A stretch of DNA of 64,000 nt from assembly GCF_009208585.1 (NCBI RefSeq), contig NZ_WFLN01000004.1, positions 124,001 to 188,000 of the forward strand, in the 5' to 3' direction. Made by a program: the position numbers and the translations under genes. Origin of the DNA: Fluviispira multicolorata (lineage in GTDB: Bacteria; Bdellovibrionota_B; Oligoflexia; Silvanigrellales; Silvanigrellaceae). Shown here piece by piece: positions 25,581 through 35,282 of this stretch. A model generated the notes under the pieces. The model searched no databases. It was given only the letters and a program-made list of their open reading frames with translations, and had not been told where the DNA came from. The first letter of the stretch is position 1; the number at the start of each line of letters is the position of its first letter.

Positions 25581-27476
25581 TTGTTTATTTTATTTAGCAT
25601 TCCTTTTTCATTTTTTGCTTTTTCTCTTGAAAGTGATTCAAATAATAATTTAAAAAATTACTTTATAGAAAAAGCAAATAGGCTTCAATTAGCTGAAAAA
25701 TCTGAATGGAGAAAAATTCTTTTTTATCAGCTCAAATATTTTGGCTCACGAATAGGTATGATAGATGGATCTGATTTTTATTTATCACCGATTGGAAAAA
25801 CGGATTTAAATGCAGAATTGACTGCTACAATTGAACATTTTTTTTCTTCTGAAGAAAGTAATTCTTCAGCAAAATGTAAATTTCCACGCCGACTGAAATG
25901 GTTAAAGTCTCATTTGGATGATGAAAATTATAAAATTCCAATGATAAAATGCGAAAATTTTGAGAATTGGATAAATCTTGTTAATCCTAAAGGTGTGGTG
26001 TTGGTATTTTCATCTTTCTATATAAATAATCCTTCGAGTATGTTTGGCCATACTTTTTTACGATTTATAAACTCAAATAATCCTCTAACTGATTTTGGAG
26101 TTAATTTTGCTGCAAATCCTGACACAAATAATATGCTTTCATATACATATAAAGGTTTGACTGGAATGTTTGAAGGAAAATTTAGTTTGTTACCCTATTC
26201 AGTAAAAGTTCAAGAGTATAATAATTCTGAAAGCCGTGATTTATGGGAATATGAACTTAACCTCTCGCAAGAAGAAACTCTTAATATGGCAATGAGTCTT
26301 TGGGAGGTGGGTAACAACAGAATTGATTATTATTATTTCGATGAAAATTGCTCATTTATTTTGTTAACTTTATTAGACACTGCCAATGATCAATTTAATT
26401 TTGCGGATCAATTTTTATTATGGGTAAACCCAGCAGATACTTTGAGAGTCGTGAATAGATTTCCAAATTTGGTAAAAAATGTTACGTTTCGTCCTTCATC
26501 GCAAAAACGCTTTCGTTTTCGCTATTCAATTTTAAATGATCAAGAAAAAGATTTTTTTTCAAAAATTATAAATGATAATAATCAACTCAAAGAACTAAAT
26601 AACTATTTACCTAAAGAAAGTGTGGCAAAAATATTTGATGCCGTTTCTGAATATATAGATTTTAAAGAAAAACTTGCAGGTACAGAAGAATCGGTAAAAT
26701 ATCCACTATTTCGTAAAAACTTACTAGAAGCACGTGCTTCGCTGTCCGTAATCTCATCACCTTTGAAAATTGAACCTCCTAAAGAAGAAAGACCCGAATT
26801 TGGTGTGGCAGGAGCGCGAGTAGGGGGTGGATATTCCTATTCTCGTTTTGCTGGCAATGCATTGGATTTTGAACTTAAACCTGTTTTACACAGTCTCGAT
26901 AGCCCTTCTGCAGGTTATGCGCAAGATGCACAAATCGAATTAATGAAGTTAATTTTACGCTATGAAACAAAAGGATCAAATTTTTTTGTAAATAATCTCG
27001 ATTTATTGAATATTAAATCTTTTCCTTCGCTTAATCCACCTCTTTATCCTATATCTTGGAAATTAAGGGCTGGCCTTGAACAAGATTATGATTGTAGTAA
27101 ATACGGTTATCTTTCGAGTTGCCAACGATCTTTTATTGAAGGAGGAAGTGGTTTTTCGTTTTTGCGAGATAATTTTCAAATTTATATTCTGAGTCAAGCG
27201 GATCTTGCTTACCAAGAAGAAAATGGCTTTGAGATTTCGCTTGGAGCATATTCTGGTTTTTCATTGCGTCCCAATCACTTTTCTGTCTTTTCTTCAGATT
27301 TGGAATGGATGAAAAGACACTCTTTCACGTATAAAAATGATCGAACTCGATTATTTTGGCAAAACTCCTTGTCTTATCAGTGTTTCTCGAATATAGAAAA
27401 TAAAATATTCGCTAGTTTTAATCTTGAAAATCAGGATTGGCGAATCGGAACGAGCATTTATTGGTATTTTTTTTAA
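25581..27476 (+). CDS. DUF4105 (Lnb N-terminal-like) envelope protein
   Basis: The product has about 631 residues with an N-terminal hydrophobic signal segment. The central DUF4105 region has S-S-M-F-G-H-T-F-L-R, then G-L-T-G-M-F-E-G-K-F and the Y-Y-Y-F-D-E-N-C-S-F motif. His, Asn and Cys in this region resemble a papain-like NlpC/P60-type site; the family's activity is not settled. The last 230 residues alternate like beta strands and end W-Y-F-F, which may be an outer-membrane barrel or beta-rich domain. There is no ATG. TTG 25581 is the best available start, and no clear ribosome site is seen, so expression may depend on the upstream gene. It sits with two DUF3015 genes. Confidence 0.82.
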   Translation: MFILFSIPFSFFAFSLESDSNNNLKNYFIEKANRLQLAEKSEWRKILFYQLKYFGSRIGMIDGSDFYLSPIGKTDLNAELTATIEHFFSSEESNSSAKCKFPRRLKWLKSHLDDENYKIPMIKCENFENWINLVNPKGVVLVFSSFYINNPSSMFGHTFLRFINSNNPLTDFGVNFAANPDTNNMLSYTYKGLTGMFEGKFSLLPYSVKVQEYNNSESRDLWEYELNLSQEETLNMAMSLWEVGNNRIDYYYFDENCSFILLTLLDTANDQFNFADQFLLWVNPADTLRVVNRFPNLVKNVTFRPSSQKRFRFRYSILNDQEKDFFSKIINDNNQLKELNNYLPKESVAKIFDAVSEYIDFKEKLAGTEESVKYPLFRKNLLEARASLSVISSPLKIEPPKEERPEFGVAGARVGGGYSYSRFAGNALDFELKPVLHSLDSPSAGYAQDAQIELMKLILRYETKGSNFFVNNLDLLNIKSFPSLNPPLYPISWKLRAGLEQDYDCSKYGYLSSCQRSFIEGGSGFSFLRDNFQIYILSQADLAYQEENGFEISLGAYSGFSLRPNHFSVFSSDLEWMKRHSFTYKNDRTRLFWQNSLSYQCFSNIENKIFASFNLENQDWRIGTSIYWYFF

Positions 27477-27532
27477 ATTTTTGGGTGCCAAAACTTTGAA
27501 AAATTTTTGTTTCTATGAGAATGATAATTGCA

Positions 27533-27562
27533 TATACTGTAAGCGGGATCTTCGCTGATCCC
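27533..27562 (+). promoter_or_regulatory. Candidate -10 and leader hairpin before the HU/IHF gene
   Basis: TATACT (27533-27538) is followed by the hairpin GGGATC-TTCGCT-GATCCC (27545-27562) and a T/C-rich stretch. It could be a promoter with a 5'-leader hairpin, or the DUF4105 gene's terminator. Confidence 0.4.
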
Positions 27563-27596
27563 TTTCCTTTTGCATGTTTTGATTGGAGCCTCTTTT

Positions 27597-27878
27597 ATGG
27601 TTAAAAGTGAATTAATAGAAATCCTCGCATCTAAGGCTGACGTTACTGCTCCACAGGCAGAAGAACTCATCAATATGTTCTTTGATACCGTTTCTGAAGC
27701 TTTAACTGAAGACGGGCGTGTTGAAATTCGCGGATTTGGTGCTTTTACCGTTCGTAAATATAAATCTTATGATGGCCGTAATCCTAAAACGGGTGAAAAA
27801 ATTGGAGTCCCAGAAAAAAAACTTCCATTTTGGAAAACAGGTCTTGAATTGCGCCAACGAGTGGATGGGCTAGGTTGA
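27597..27878 (+). CDS. HU/IHF family DNA-bending protein
   Basis: The 93-residue protein starts V-K-S-E-L-I-E-I-L-A and has V-E-I-R-G-F-G-A-F-T-V-R, G-R-N-P-K-T-G-E and K-L-P-F-W-K-T-G-L-E-L-R. These are the dimer core and the DNA-inserting arm of the HU/IHF family. G-R-N-P-K-T-G with the K-x-G-x-E-L-R tail leans towards an IHF-type subunit. It should bend DNA in nucleoid structure, recombination or transcription. ATG 27597 has GGAG eight bases upstream; the longer frame from 27570 is not needed. Its stop overlaps the epimerase start (TTGA). Confidence 0.93.
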   Translation: MVKSELIEILASKADVTAPQAEELINMFFDTVSEALTEDGRVEIRGFGAFTVRKYKSYDGRNPKTGEKIGVPEKKLPFWKTGLELRQRVDGLG

Positions 27879-28972
27879 AAATTGTTGATATCCTTATCGG
27901 CAAAATAAAAATTCCTCTTAAAAGGCCTTTTAAAACGGCTTTGAGGACAGTTTATTTTGCAGAAGATATCATCGTTAAGCTTCTCACACGCTCTGGGTTA
28001 GTTGGATATGGCAGCGCGGCACCAACATTAGCTATTACAGGCGAATCCTCTGATTCAATTATTTCATGTTTAGTAAATAATTTAAAACCTAAAATTATAG
28101 GTGCAGATCTGAGTAATCTAGAAAAGGTTATGAATGATTTGCACTCTTCTTTTGTTAACAACACATCGGCTTTGGCAGCAGTCGATATGGCTTTTTATGA
28201 TTTACTTGCTCAATCCCTTAATTTACCCCTCTATAAATATCTAGGTGGCTATCACAATCTGGTTTTTACAGACCTCACCATCAGTGCTAATTCTCCTGAA
28301 GTGATGGTCGCAGACTCACTTATTGCTCTCGATGAAGGTTTTCAAGATCTCAAACTCAAATTAGGTTTAAATCCTTCACTCGATTTTGTTCGGGTACAGG
28401 CTGTTCGTACGGCTGTGGGCAATAAGGTAAAAATAAGTCTTGATGCTAATCAGGCATGGGGAGCAAAAGAGGCTGTTCGTATTATTCGTCGATTTGAAAA
28501 ATTAAATTTAAATATTGAATTTGTAGAGCAACCTGTAAAGGCAAAAAAATTATCTGACCTTCGTTATGTTACTCAAAATGTTGAAACCGATATACTTGCC
28601 GATGAATCTGTCTTTTCTCCCTACGATGCTCTTCAATTGATTCACCATAAAGCATGTGATCTTTTAAATATTAAACTTGCAAAAGCAGGCGGTATATTCA
28701 ATGCAACTAAAATTTTAAATATTGCTGAAGCCGCAGGTGTTGAATGTATTGTGGGTTGTATGCTTGAAAGTCAGATTTCAGTGACAGCTGCAGCGCATTT
28801 TGCGGCAGCCAAAAAATCAATTGTGAGATGTGATTTAGACTCTCCTTCTTTATTAGCGGAAAATCCTATTGTAGGTGGTGCGGTGGTTGAGGCAAATACT
28901 TTGACTTTAAGCGAAACTGATGCGGGACTTGGTATTAAAGAAGTTCTTAACGTGGAATATTTAAAGTTTTAA
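27875..28972 (+). CDS. Dipeptide (L-Ala-D/L-Glu type) epimerase, enolase superfamily
   Basis: The 365-residue enzyme keeps every catalytic element of the muconate-lactonising subgroup. These are K160-x-K162, metal ligands D190 (L-D-A-N-Q-A-W), E218 (V-E-Q-P) and D243 (A-D-E-S), and K267. D320-x-D322 is the pair that binds the substrate amino group in dipeptide epimerases. The spacing is nearly that of the characterised L-Ala-D/L-Glu epimerases, which help recycle murein peptides. It begins at TTG 27875, overlapping the HU/IHF stop by 4 bp. The peptidase at 812-2290 could use the products, but it is not linked. Confidence 0.88.
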   Translation: MKIVDILIGKIKIPLKRPFKTALRTVYFAEDIIVKLLTRSGLVGYGSAAPTLAITGESSDSIISCLVNNLKPKIIGADLSNLEKVMNDLHSSFVNNTSALAAVDMAFYDLLAQSLNLPLYKYLGGYHNLVFTDLTISANSPEVMVADSLIALDEGFQDLKLKLGLNPSLDFVRVQAVRTAVGNKVKISLDANQAWGAKEAVRIIRRFEKLNLNIEFVEQPVKAKKLSDLRYVTQNVETDILADESVFSPYDALQLIHHKACDLLNIKLAKAGGIFNATKILNIAEAAGVECIVGCMLESQISVTAAAHFAAAKKSIVRCDLDSPSLLAENPIVGGAVVEANTLTLSETDAGLGIKEVLNVEYLKF

Positions 28973-29103
28973 TTTTTTTTATATTTTATTTTTAAATAAG
29001 AAGATTGTTTTTTTTAAATTAATTTAATATTTTCATTTTAATTCATTTTTAAAGGGAAATACAAAGCGGTTTGATTTTAAATATGATTTAAAAAATTCAA
29101 GGA

Positions 29104-30558
29104 TTAAAAATAGACAGTGAGCGTTCCTTTTGCGTTCATAGGAGCAATGGCGCGGTTTTTACCAGCAAATGGATATTCAAATTCACCACTGATTTCTCCA
29201 GGAATTCTATAAGGAAGACCGCTGATTTTAGCCCCAATTGCTGCAGAATAGTATTGTTCATATCCATGATCGGGGTGCATACTTGAATCACCTAAATAAA
29301 ATTGATCACCCATAACATAAATAGGTTGTCCATTTAAATATGCTTGTGCTGCAATATTATATTTAAGTTGTGTAAATGTACCAAGCCATTTTAAGCTTTC
29401 AGAAACATTTCCAAGCCCCCAAGCTGCCTGTAAGAAACCAATGTGATGAAGACCTTTTCTTGAAAAAGTCATTATGTTACCTTGTTGATCGCCTGTGTGT
29501 CCTGATTGATCAACTGAAGGATCATTTGAGTTAAAGTTTTTATTATTTAGCATACTGGAGCGGCCTAAATTTGCTTTGGTCAAAGAATATTCAGAGACAT
29601 GTTGCCAACTTAATATGACGCCTGGAGTTGCAACATAGTCTAAATTCATACGGAAAATAGCATCGTAAGTACCGCCCCCAGTTAAAAGCGTGTTGTCACC
29701 ACCGGTCGCGCGCATTGCATTGGCTAAATTAAATTTACCTGTTGGCATACGCAAACCACCCCCTAAAGAAAAGTAGAGAGGCACATGGCGAATAGGGGAC
29801 TCTTCGGAAATGACACTCCATAATATACCAAATTGGAGGTCGCCAATACCCGTTGCACCGTTTTCGGGTTGAGATGCTGTTAGGAGTGCATTGCGGATTT
29901 GATCTTTAATAGGACTTCCAGAATCAATTGTAAGTAACTCTCCCGTGGGTAGAATAACAGGAGTAGTGGTGGTTGCGTTCATAATTTTACCACCATTTAT
30001 TTCATCAATACATTGCTGAACAGTAAAGCCACCAGTACATAGATTGGCTGAATTATAACTAACAGCAAGTTCATGTACGAACTTATTATAATAGCGTTCA
30101 TACATTTCTGAATTCGCTGTTAACTTATTTCCGTCCATGCTGACTTGGTTTGACAGTACAATTGGAATGCCAATTCCAATTGAAATCGAATTTGTCAGAC
30201 CGTACTGCAACATAATACCATTGACCCAGCGGCTCATATCAAGTCCATTGCTCACAGATTTTGCATTGCTATCAAAACCTTGATCTCCAAAAGTATATGC
30301 AAAAGGTAGATCGAGTTTAAAGATTCCTTTAGGTAAAGTTTTTCCGGTTGGAAGGACAGCATATTTAGGTGCTTTATATCCGACCTCTCCAACTCCTCCA
30401 GCCACTTCTTCGGTTGGATCGATTTTATTATTTTGTGCAATGTCCTGTGCCTGAACATTAATAGAAGTTGCAGAAATAATAATACTGAATAAAGAAAAAG
30501 CCTGTTTAATTTTTTGACAATTTAAAATTGAGCTGAATTGTTTTTTTCTAATATGCAT
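29104..30558 (-). CDS. Outer-membrane beta-barrel protein, transporter-like
   Basis: The 484-residue protein has an N-terminal signal peptide ending V-Q-A-Q after a longish charged n-region. The rest is rich in alternating beta strands with many Gly, Tyr and Asn residues. Its C-terminus is G-T-L-T-V-Y-F, with terminal Phe typical of barrels. L-P-T-G-K-T-L-P-K-G-I-F-K-L-D resembles the start of barrels annotated as aromatic-degradation or putative outer-membrane transporters, but the family is not certain. GAGGAG lies before the ATG. It is monocistronic and divergent from the large hydrolase lipoprotein. Confidence 0.7.
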   Translation of the reverse strand: MHIRKKQFSSILNCQKIKQAFSLFSIIISATSINVQAQDIAQNNKIDPTEEVAGGVGEVGYKAPKYAVLPTGKTLPKGIFKLDLPFAYTFGDQGFDSNAKSVSNGLDMSRWVNGIMLQYGLTNSISIGIGIPIVLSNQVSMDGNKLTANSEMYERYYNKFVHELAVSYNSANLCTGGFTVQQCIDEINGGKIMNATTTTPVILPTGELLTIDSGSPIKDQIRNALLTASQPENGATGIGDLQFGILWSVISEESPIRHVPLYFSLGGGLRMPTGKFNLANAMRATGGDNTLLTGGGTYDAIFRMNLDYVATPGVILSWQHVSEYSLTKANLGRSSMLNNKNFNSNDPSVDQSGHTGDQQGNIMTFSRKGLHHIGFLQAAWGLGNVSESLKWLGTFTQLKYNIAAQAYLNGQPIYVMGDQFYLGDSSMHPDHGYEQYYSAAIGAKISGLPYRIPGEISGEFEYPFAGKNRAIAPMNAKGTLTVYF

Positions 30559-30889
30559 AAAATCTCCTCTAAAAACATATCAATTAAACCGAAAATAAAG
30601 TTTATAAATAGCCGACCAAAATAGCGACGAGAGAAGAGGAGAATATAATTTCAATACTTAACATTCTAAAAAAAAAAGCGCAAGTTCAAGAAAGAATATT
30701 TAAGGCTTGCAGTATTTTTACTAATGATGTAATAGCCCTATTAAGTCAACTACAAATGCGATGAGAGAGAGTGAGTGGTTCGGCGTGGGGTTAATTTAGA
30801 GGCACTCCATGGTACACAATTAAATAAGAATTTATATTTGCTAAATATTAATATTATAATTTAATTTAAGATTAATAAAGGAACAATAT
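30559..30889. other. Divergent intergenic region
   Basis: 331 bp between the barrel gene and the hydrolase lipoprotein. TATAAT at 30855-30860 could serve the lipoprotein gene. TTGCAG (30707) with TAATAG (30730) is a weak second candidate. No open reading frame or hairpin of note was seen. Confidence 0.4.
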
Positions 30890-33800
30890 ATGATTAAGAA
30901 GAGAATTCTAGTCACGTCATCATGTTTTCTATCTACAATTGCTATTGTGGGTTGCGGAGGAAAGCAAAATATTAACATGCAGACTCAAAGCAATAGAAAC
31001 AACGTAATGTATGATAAATTTGCTACTCAACTTTGTTTACCTACGAGTGCAGAAGCCGTTTCATTGTCGGGTCCTAATGTAAAAGAAAATTTAGTAAATA
31101 ATTTAAAGCAAAATCCAAAGTGTTTTAACCCTGATCCAACTGATCCTATCAAACAAAAAAAATACGAACAAAACCGTGATGCTGTTAATAAATATGTAGC
31201 AGAAATGGCTCCTAAAATTGTTGCCACAGAAATTATAAGTTTTGATAAGTTCTCTGACTACAACAAGAATAGGGAAATTGATTTTAAAGAATTTACCGAT
31301 GGTCATAAAATATCATTAAAATACCTAGAACGAAAAGATCCTAAACTAATAGGCGAAGATCCTAAGCCAATAGAATTGAGTAATATTAAGACATCAAGCG
31401 GATTAAATGCAGAATCTAAATTTGATTTCTTTGGTACGACCAAAGGTAAAATTGATCGCACTAAAATTTCTAAAGGTTCGGCTTATATATTAAAATATCG
31501 CTTGGCGAAATCTCAACAAATTTATGCGGCACTTATTACAATTCCAGAAGACACTAAAAAAATTCCGCTTATGCTTTATGCCCACGGTGGAGATGCAGGT
31601 ATTTCATTTAGAGAGCTTGCTACATTATTACAAGATAATTTATCAAACTATATTGTTGCAGCACCCGCTTTTCCTGGTGAGTCAATTTGCTCCGTTGATA
31701 AAAAAACGGGTGATTTAACAACGCTCTTTAAGCGCAGTTGTGTCGATAGCGACGGCAATGAAATTGAAGCCGGAGTTGAACCATTTGGAAAACGTTCTCC
31801 TTTAGTGGATGATGTGGTTGCGACCCTAGGTCTGCACAGTGCTTTAAGTAAAATTGCGCTTGGAGAATTGAAATTAGAAAATAATAAAAATTTAAAAGAA
31901 ATTAAAACACGATTAGAATTTTATTCTGAAGATATTTCTTTAGTAAAGAAAATTGCAGGGCCTAAAACCGTTGCAGCTGCGAGCAGTCGTGGCGGCGCAA
32001 CAATGCTTGCAGCCCTAGGACGTTCGGGTGTTATGTTACAACAGGCCCTCGAAAAATTAGAAAAAGATGGATTAAAAGACATTTATTTTCCACCTTTGTT
32101 TAGTTCCGCCGCAGTTTATTATGGACCATCCACTTTCCTCGTCGGAAAGTTTAGAATTTTATTTCAAGATATTTTAAGTGGCTCTGTATTCGATCACTCT
32201 GGTTATAATGTCCTGCCAATGATTCCAGATCTTAATAAAAATCATTATATTGTTAATTATCGCAAAGCTCCACTTGATAACAGTGATAAAAAATTAAAAG
32301 AAATGATCGGGTTTTTAGGCGCATCTGATATTACTTATTTAGCTCCTTATATTTCTGTTTCCACACAAAATTGGAGTAATAATATTAATGAAATTAAGAA
32401 GCTATTAATGACAGCTGAATTTGATGCTTTATTGAAAAAAGCATTAGGAGAACTTGGGCAGAAAAATATTAATATTGAAAATAATACTGGAGAAGTTCTA
32501 ATAAAAAAAGTTATTGGAGATCTTCTGAATTATCTTATAGCACATAAGAATGGTGATAAGTCACTTTTAAAATTTATTTCTGAGGCTATTGTTAAACCTA
32601 ATATTAATTTGAGTCCAGATATTTGCTCAATTAATGCAGCGATATTTCCCGCTAAATCAAATGGTAATTGTTCTCTACGTGGAATTTTAACACATGGCAT
32701 TGAATTAAATTTACCTGATGAAAATCAAGTAAGCTTAAAGGAAGGATTATTCGCTGAAAGCGATCAAAAAGGGATTGAAAAATTTGCACTCCTGTTAGAT
32801 ACATTGTCGAATGATAAGGAAGGTTTAAAAAATATTGTTGATGCTTTAAATTCAGTAAATAACAATGAAAGTATTGTAAAGTCTTTATTTATTTTAAAAG
32901 CATCTTTGGAAAAATCAGGAATAAAATTAGAAAGCACGTTTTTTACGAATTTTATTAAATTTCTAGTATCTGCATCTGTTTCTGCAATAAATAATAATGA
33001 ACCATCAATTACTGATGATGATGTAAAAAAGATTAGCACAAATGCTTTGTATTTTGTAATGAGTGCACAGAATTTAATTATGTATAAAGATAATATAATG
33101 AAGATGGATTTTTTAACTTTTCTAAAAGGCCCACTTAATTTCATTAAAAACAATAGAGAAGCTTCTCCGGGCGCATTGTTACTTTTACACAACACCCAAG
33201 ATCAAATAGTGGATTATTCTCAATCCCTTATTACTAAGACGGCCTTAGACACGGTATTTGGAATGTCATTTGGTACAGGCTCTCAATATTTTCCTTTAAA
33301 TGCATTGAGAATTCCACCAATAGGCTCTCAATTCATTGGCTTTCAACCTGAGTCTAAATTTTATAAAGTTTCTGTAGGTGATAAATATTTAAAAGACAAA
33401 GTAGATTTCTGTTCTGATAAAAAAGATAAAAATGGCTTTTTTATTGATGCGAATTATAATGATTTCGTCAAAAAATGCTTTACGCGCAAAGGTAACTATG
33501 CGCATGGCGATGCTTCATTCTTAACAGGTAAAGTTATAAACTCTCACTTACTCACTGATAATGAGGGTGCAATTGAAGACGCATTGTTATTTGGATATGA
33601 CGAAAATAAAACCTCTCAAACAAGCATTGAATTCCAAATTATAAAAATGAATGAGGCATTTAAGGTGATTCCTGATTATGTAAAGCCAGAAAAACACAGT
33701 TATGATTTTAAGACTCAATGTGACACCTACAATGCGAACTGTTTTATTTTTGGTACGTTGAAGAAGCAAAGTGATGGAACATGGTCGGCTCCACGTGACA

Positions 33801-33973
33801 GAACTCCTTTGTACAATCGTACTTTATTTCAGGTGCAAGACTTACTTGAGATGAAAGTCGCGCAGGGAGGATTTTGGAGTCAGAGAGCCGAACAGTTTGA
33901 AGGCATGACACCAACCGATGTTTTGAGCAAATGGTTAAAAACCTCTGCAACAGAAGCCTTTAATATTCAATAG
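30890..33973 (+). CDS. Large lipoprotein with alpha/beta-hydrolase triad
   Basis: The 1027-residue protein has a lipobox (A-I-V-G-C22), so it should be membrane-anchored. From about residue 195 an alpha/beta-hydrolase core is readable. I-P-L-M-L-Y-A-H-G-G-D is the oxyanion strand-loop. A-A-S-S-R-G-G-A holds the likely nucleophile Ser366. L-L-L-H-N-T-Q-D-Q-I-V-D holds the acid Asp771, and N-Y-A-H-G-D-A-S-F holds His872. About 280 mainly helical residues (roughly 480-765) sit between Ser and Asp, far more than a normal cap domain. An esterase, lipase or peptidase role at the cell surface is plausible; substrate is unknown. Two terminators follow. Confidence 0.75.
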   Translation: MIKKRILVTSSCFLSTIAIVGCGGKQNINMQTQSNRNNVMYDKFATQLCLPTSAEAVSLSGPNVKENLVNNLKQNPKCFNPDPTDPIKQKKYEQNRDAVNKYVAEMAPKIVATEIISFDKFSDYNKNREIDFKEFTDGHKISLKYLERKDPKLIGEDPKPIELSNIKTSSGLNAESKFDFFGTTKGKIDRTKISKGSAYILKYRLAKSQQIYAALITIPEDTKKIPLMLYAHGGDAGISFRELATLLQDNLSNYIVAAPAFPGESICSVDKKTGDLTTLFKRSCVDSDGNEIEAGVEPFGKRSPLVDDVVATLGLHSALSKIALGELKLENNKNLKEIKTRLEFYSEDISLVKKIAGPKTVAAASSRGGATMLAALGRSGVMLQQALEKLEKDGLKDIYFPPLFSSAAVYYGPSTFLVGKFRILFQDILSGSVFDHSGYNVLPMIPDLNKNHYIVNYRKAPLDNSDKKLKEMIGFLGASDITYLAPYISVSTQNWSNNINEIKKLLMTAEFDALLKKALGELGQKNINIENNTGEVLIKKVIGDLLNYLIAHKNGDKSLLKFISEAIVKPNINLSPDICSINAAIFPAKSNGNCSLRGILTHGIELNLPDENQVSLKEGLFAESDQKGIEKFALLLDTLSNDKEGLKNIVDALNSVNNNESIVKSLFILKASLEKSGIKLESTFFTNFIKFLVSASVSAINNNEPSITDDDVKKISTNALYFVMSAQNLIMYKDNIMKMDFLTFLKGPLNFIKNNREASPGALLLLHNTQDQIVDYSQSLITKTALDTVFGMSFGTGSQYFPLNALRIPPIGSQFIGFQPESKFYKVSVGDKYLKDKVDFCSDKKDKNGFFIDANYNDFVKKCFTRKGNYAHGDASFLTGKVINSHLLTDNEGAIEDALLFGYDENKTSQTSIEFQIIKMNEAFKVIPDYVKPEKHSYDFKTQCDTYNANCFIFGTLKKQSDGTWSAPRDRTPLYNRTLFQVQDLLEMKVAQGGFWSQRAEQFEGMTPTDVLSKWLKTSATEAFNIQ

Positions 33974-34004
33974 TCATTATGAAATGATTAAATTTTTTTT
34001 GATT

Positions 34005-34033
34005 AAAGCGACCTAATTTAGGCCGCTTTTTTA
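34005..34033 (+). terminator. Intrinsic terminator after hydrolase lipoprotein
   Basis: AAAGCGACCTA (34005-34015) pairs with TAGGCCGCTTT (34019-34029) with one mismatch and a 3-base loop; a T-run follows. Confidence 0.75.
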
Positions 34034-34070
34034 TTTTATTGACAGCAATGGAAAAAAAATCTATTGGCAA

Positions 34071-34100
34071 AAAGGCTAGGCATATAACCTAGCTTTTTTA
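34071..34100 (+). terminator. Second, tandem intrinsic terminator
   Basis: GCTAGG pairs with CCTAGC, extended by A-T and one G-T pair, around a CATATAA loop, followed by six or more T. It is 40 bp after the first terminator. Confidence 0.6.
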
Positions 34101-34137
34101 TTAAACGGACTCATAAAAGGCGGATATAAATTAGGTT

Positions 34138-35160
34138 GTGAAGAGGCAATTTTTAAAAATGAAATATTTTGCACTTGGTTTGTTTTTATTTCAAATATTA
34201 ATTGTTTATCCTGCGTCCGCTTATTTTTATGTAACACAAGAACTACCTAAAATAGAATGTAAAATTTGTTATCAATATTCATTTTATAGTGAGAAGAATC
34301 TTGCACAAGAAATTGAAGGAATATGGAAAAGTAATTTTTATGATAAAGCATTTTATTTAAATTATTTAAAGAGTGCTTTAAATAATTACCAATTAGATGA
34401 AAATAAATTAAGTTATATTGAGAAAATTACTTTTAAAATAATATATAAAAATAACACCAAAGTTAAAAATATTTTTGCTGAAAAATATGATATCAGTAAT
34501 AATTATTATTTTTCCAATGAATTTTTAAAATATTATAATCATCTTCTGCCGCAGCCTCAAATATTAATCCAATATATTTTATATTCTATTCAAGGTATTT
34601 TGCGAGCCGAAGAATTGGCAAACGGTTATTTTAAATTACTTAAAAATGAATCTTTAAACTTAGATTCAAATGGTATTTTAGAGCTGGGATTTAATTTGGC
34701 TCATGCCCCAAAAAGCTTTATTTATGATCTCTTAAAATATGCTCAGTTAAAAAAACTTTCTTTCAACGAAACAGTCGCTTTAAGTCGTTTTCAAAAGGGT
34801 GTGAGTGTTTTTTTAAGTCAAAGCTCTTATCAGAATTTTGTTTTAAAAAGTGATAAATTTTTAGGGCGTGCTGGTGTGATATTTGTCACTTCAAAATCAG
34901 TAGCAGATAAAATTATTAAGTTGAACAGTAAAAAGGAAATTGAGAATTTTTTAGGGCTTGCAGAAGGTACTTTTGCCAGTGGGCTGGTCAAATACAATTT
35001 ACCTTTTTCTTTTGATTATTGCCCTGCCTTACCTCATGATAAGACCATTGGGAGAAATGCTAAATTTATATTAGGTGGATTTACATCAGGAAATATCCCA
35101 GAATTAGTTTTTTACAATGTTCCTAAATATGATATTATAAAAGTTGAATATATAAAATGA
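34138..35160 (+). CDS. Uncharacterised secreted protein
   Basis: I do not recognise this 340-residue protein. An N-terminal signal peptide ends at Y-P-A-S-A. The mature part is Tyr/Asn/Lys-rich and mostly helical, with a C-x-x-C (I-E-C-K-I-C) just after the signal peptide and a single later Cys (D-Y-C-P-A-L-P-H). The start is GTG 34138; ATG 34159, preceded by GAAGAGG, is an equal choice. The codon use is very AT-rich. It stands alone after two tandem terminators. Confidence 0.7.
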   Translation: MKRQFLKMKYFALGLFLFQILIVYPASAYFYVTQELPKIECKICYQYSFYSEKNLAQEIEGIWKSNFYDKAFYLNYLKSALNNYQLDENKLSYIEKITFKIIYKNNTKVKNIFAEKYDISNNYYFSNEFLKYYNHLLPQPQILIQYILYSIQGILRAEELANGYFKLLKNESLNLDSNGILELGFNLAHAPKSFIYDLLKYAQLKKLSFNETVALSRFQKGVSVFLSQSSYQNFVLKSDKFLGRAGVIFVTSKSVADKIIKLNSKKEIENFLGLAEGTFASGLVKYNLPFSFDYCPALPHDKTIGRNAKFILGGFTSGNIPELVFYNVPKYDIIKVEYIK

Positions 35161-35282
35161 GTTATTTGAAATATATTTGTTAAATGAACTCTTTTAGAGA
35201 TATAATTCAAAAATATTGTTTGTTCATATTTTTTTTGATAAATTAAAAATACATCGATTTGAAACTTTGAAAGGGGTTAGCT

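Noticed and set aside
32764..33195. Antisense 143-codon frame inside the hydrolase lipoprotein gene
   Set aside because: It has no ribosome site and no recognisable domain; the plus-strand gene explains the region.
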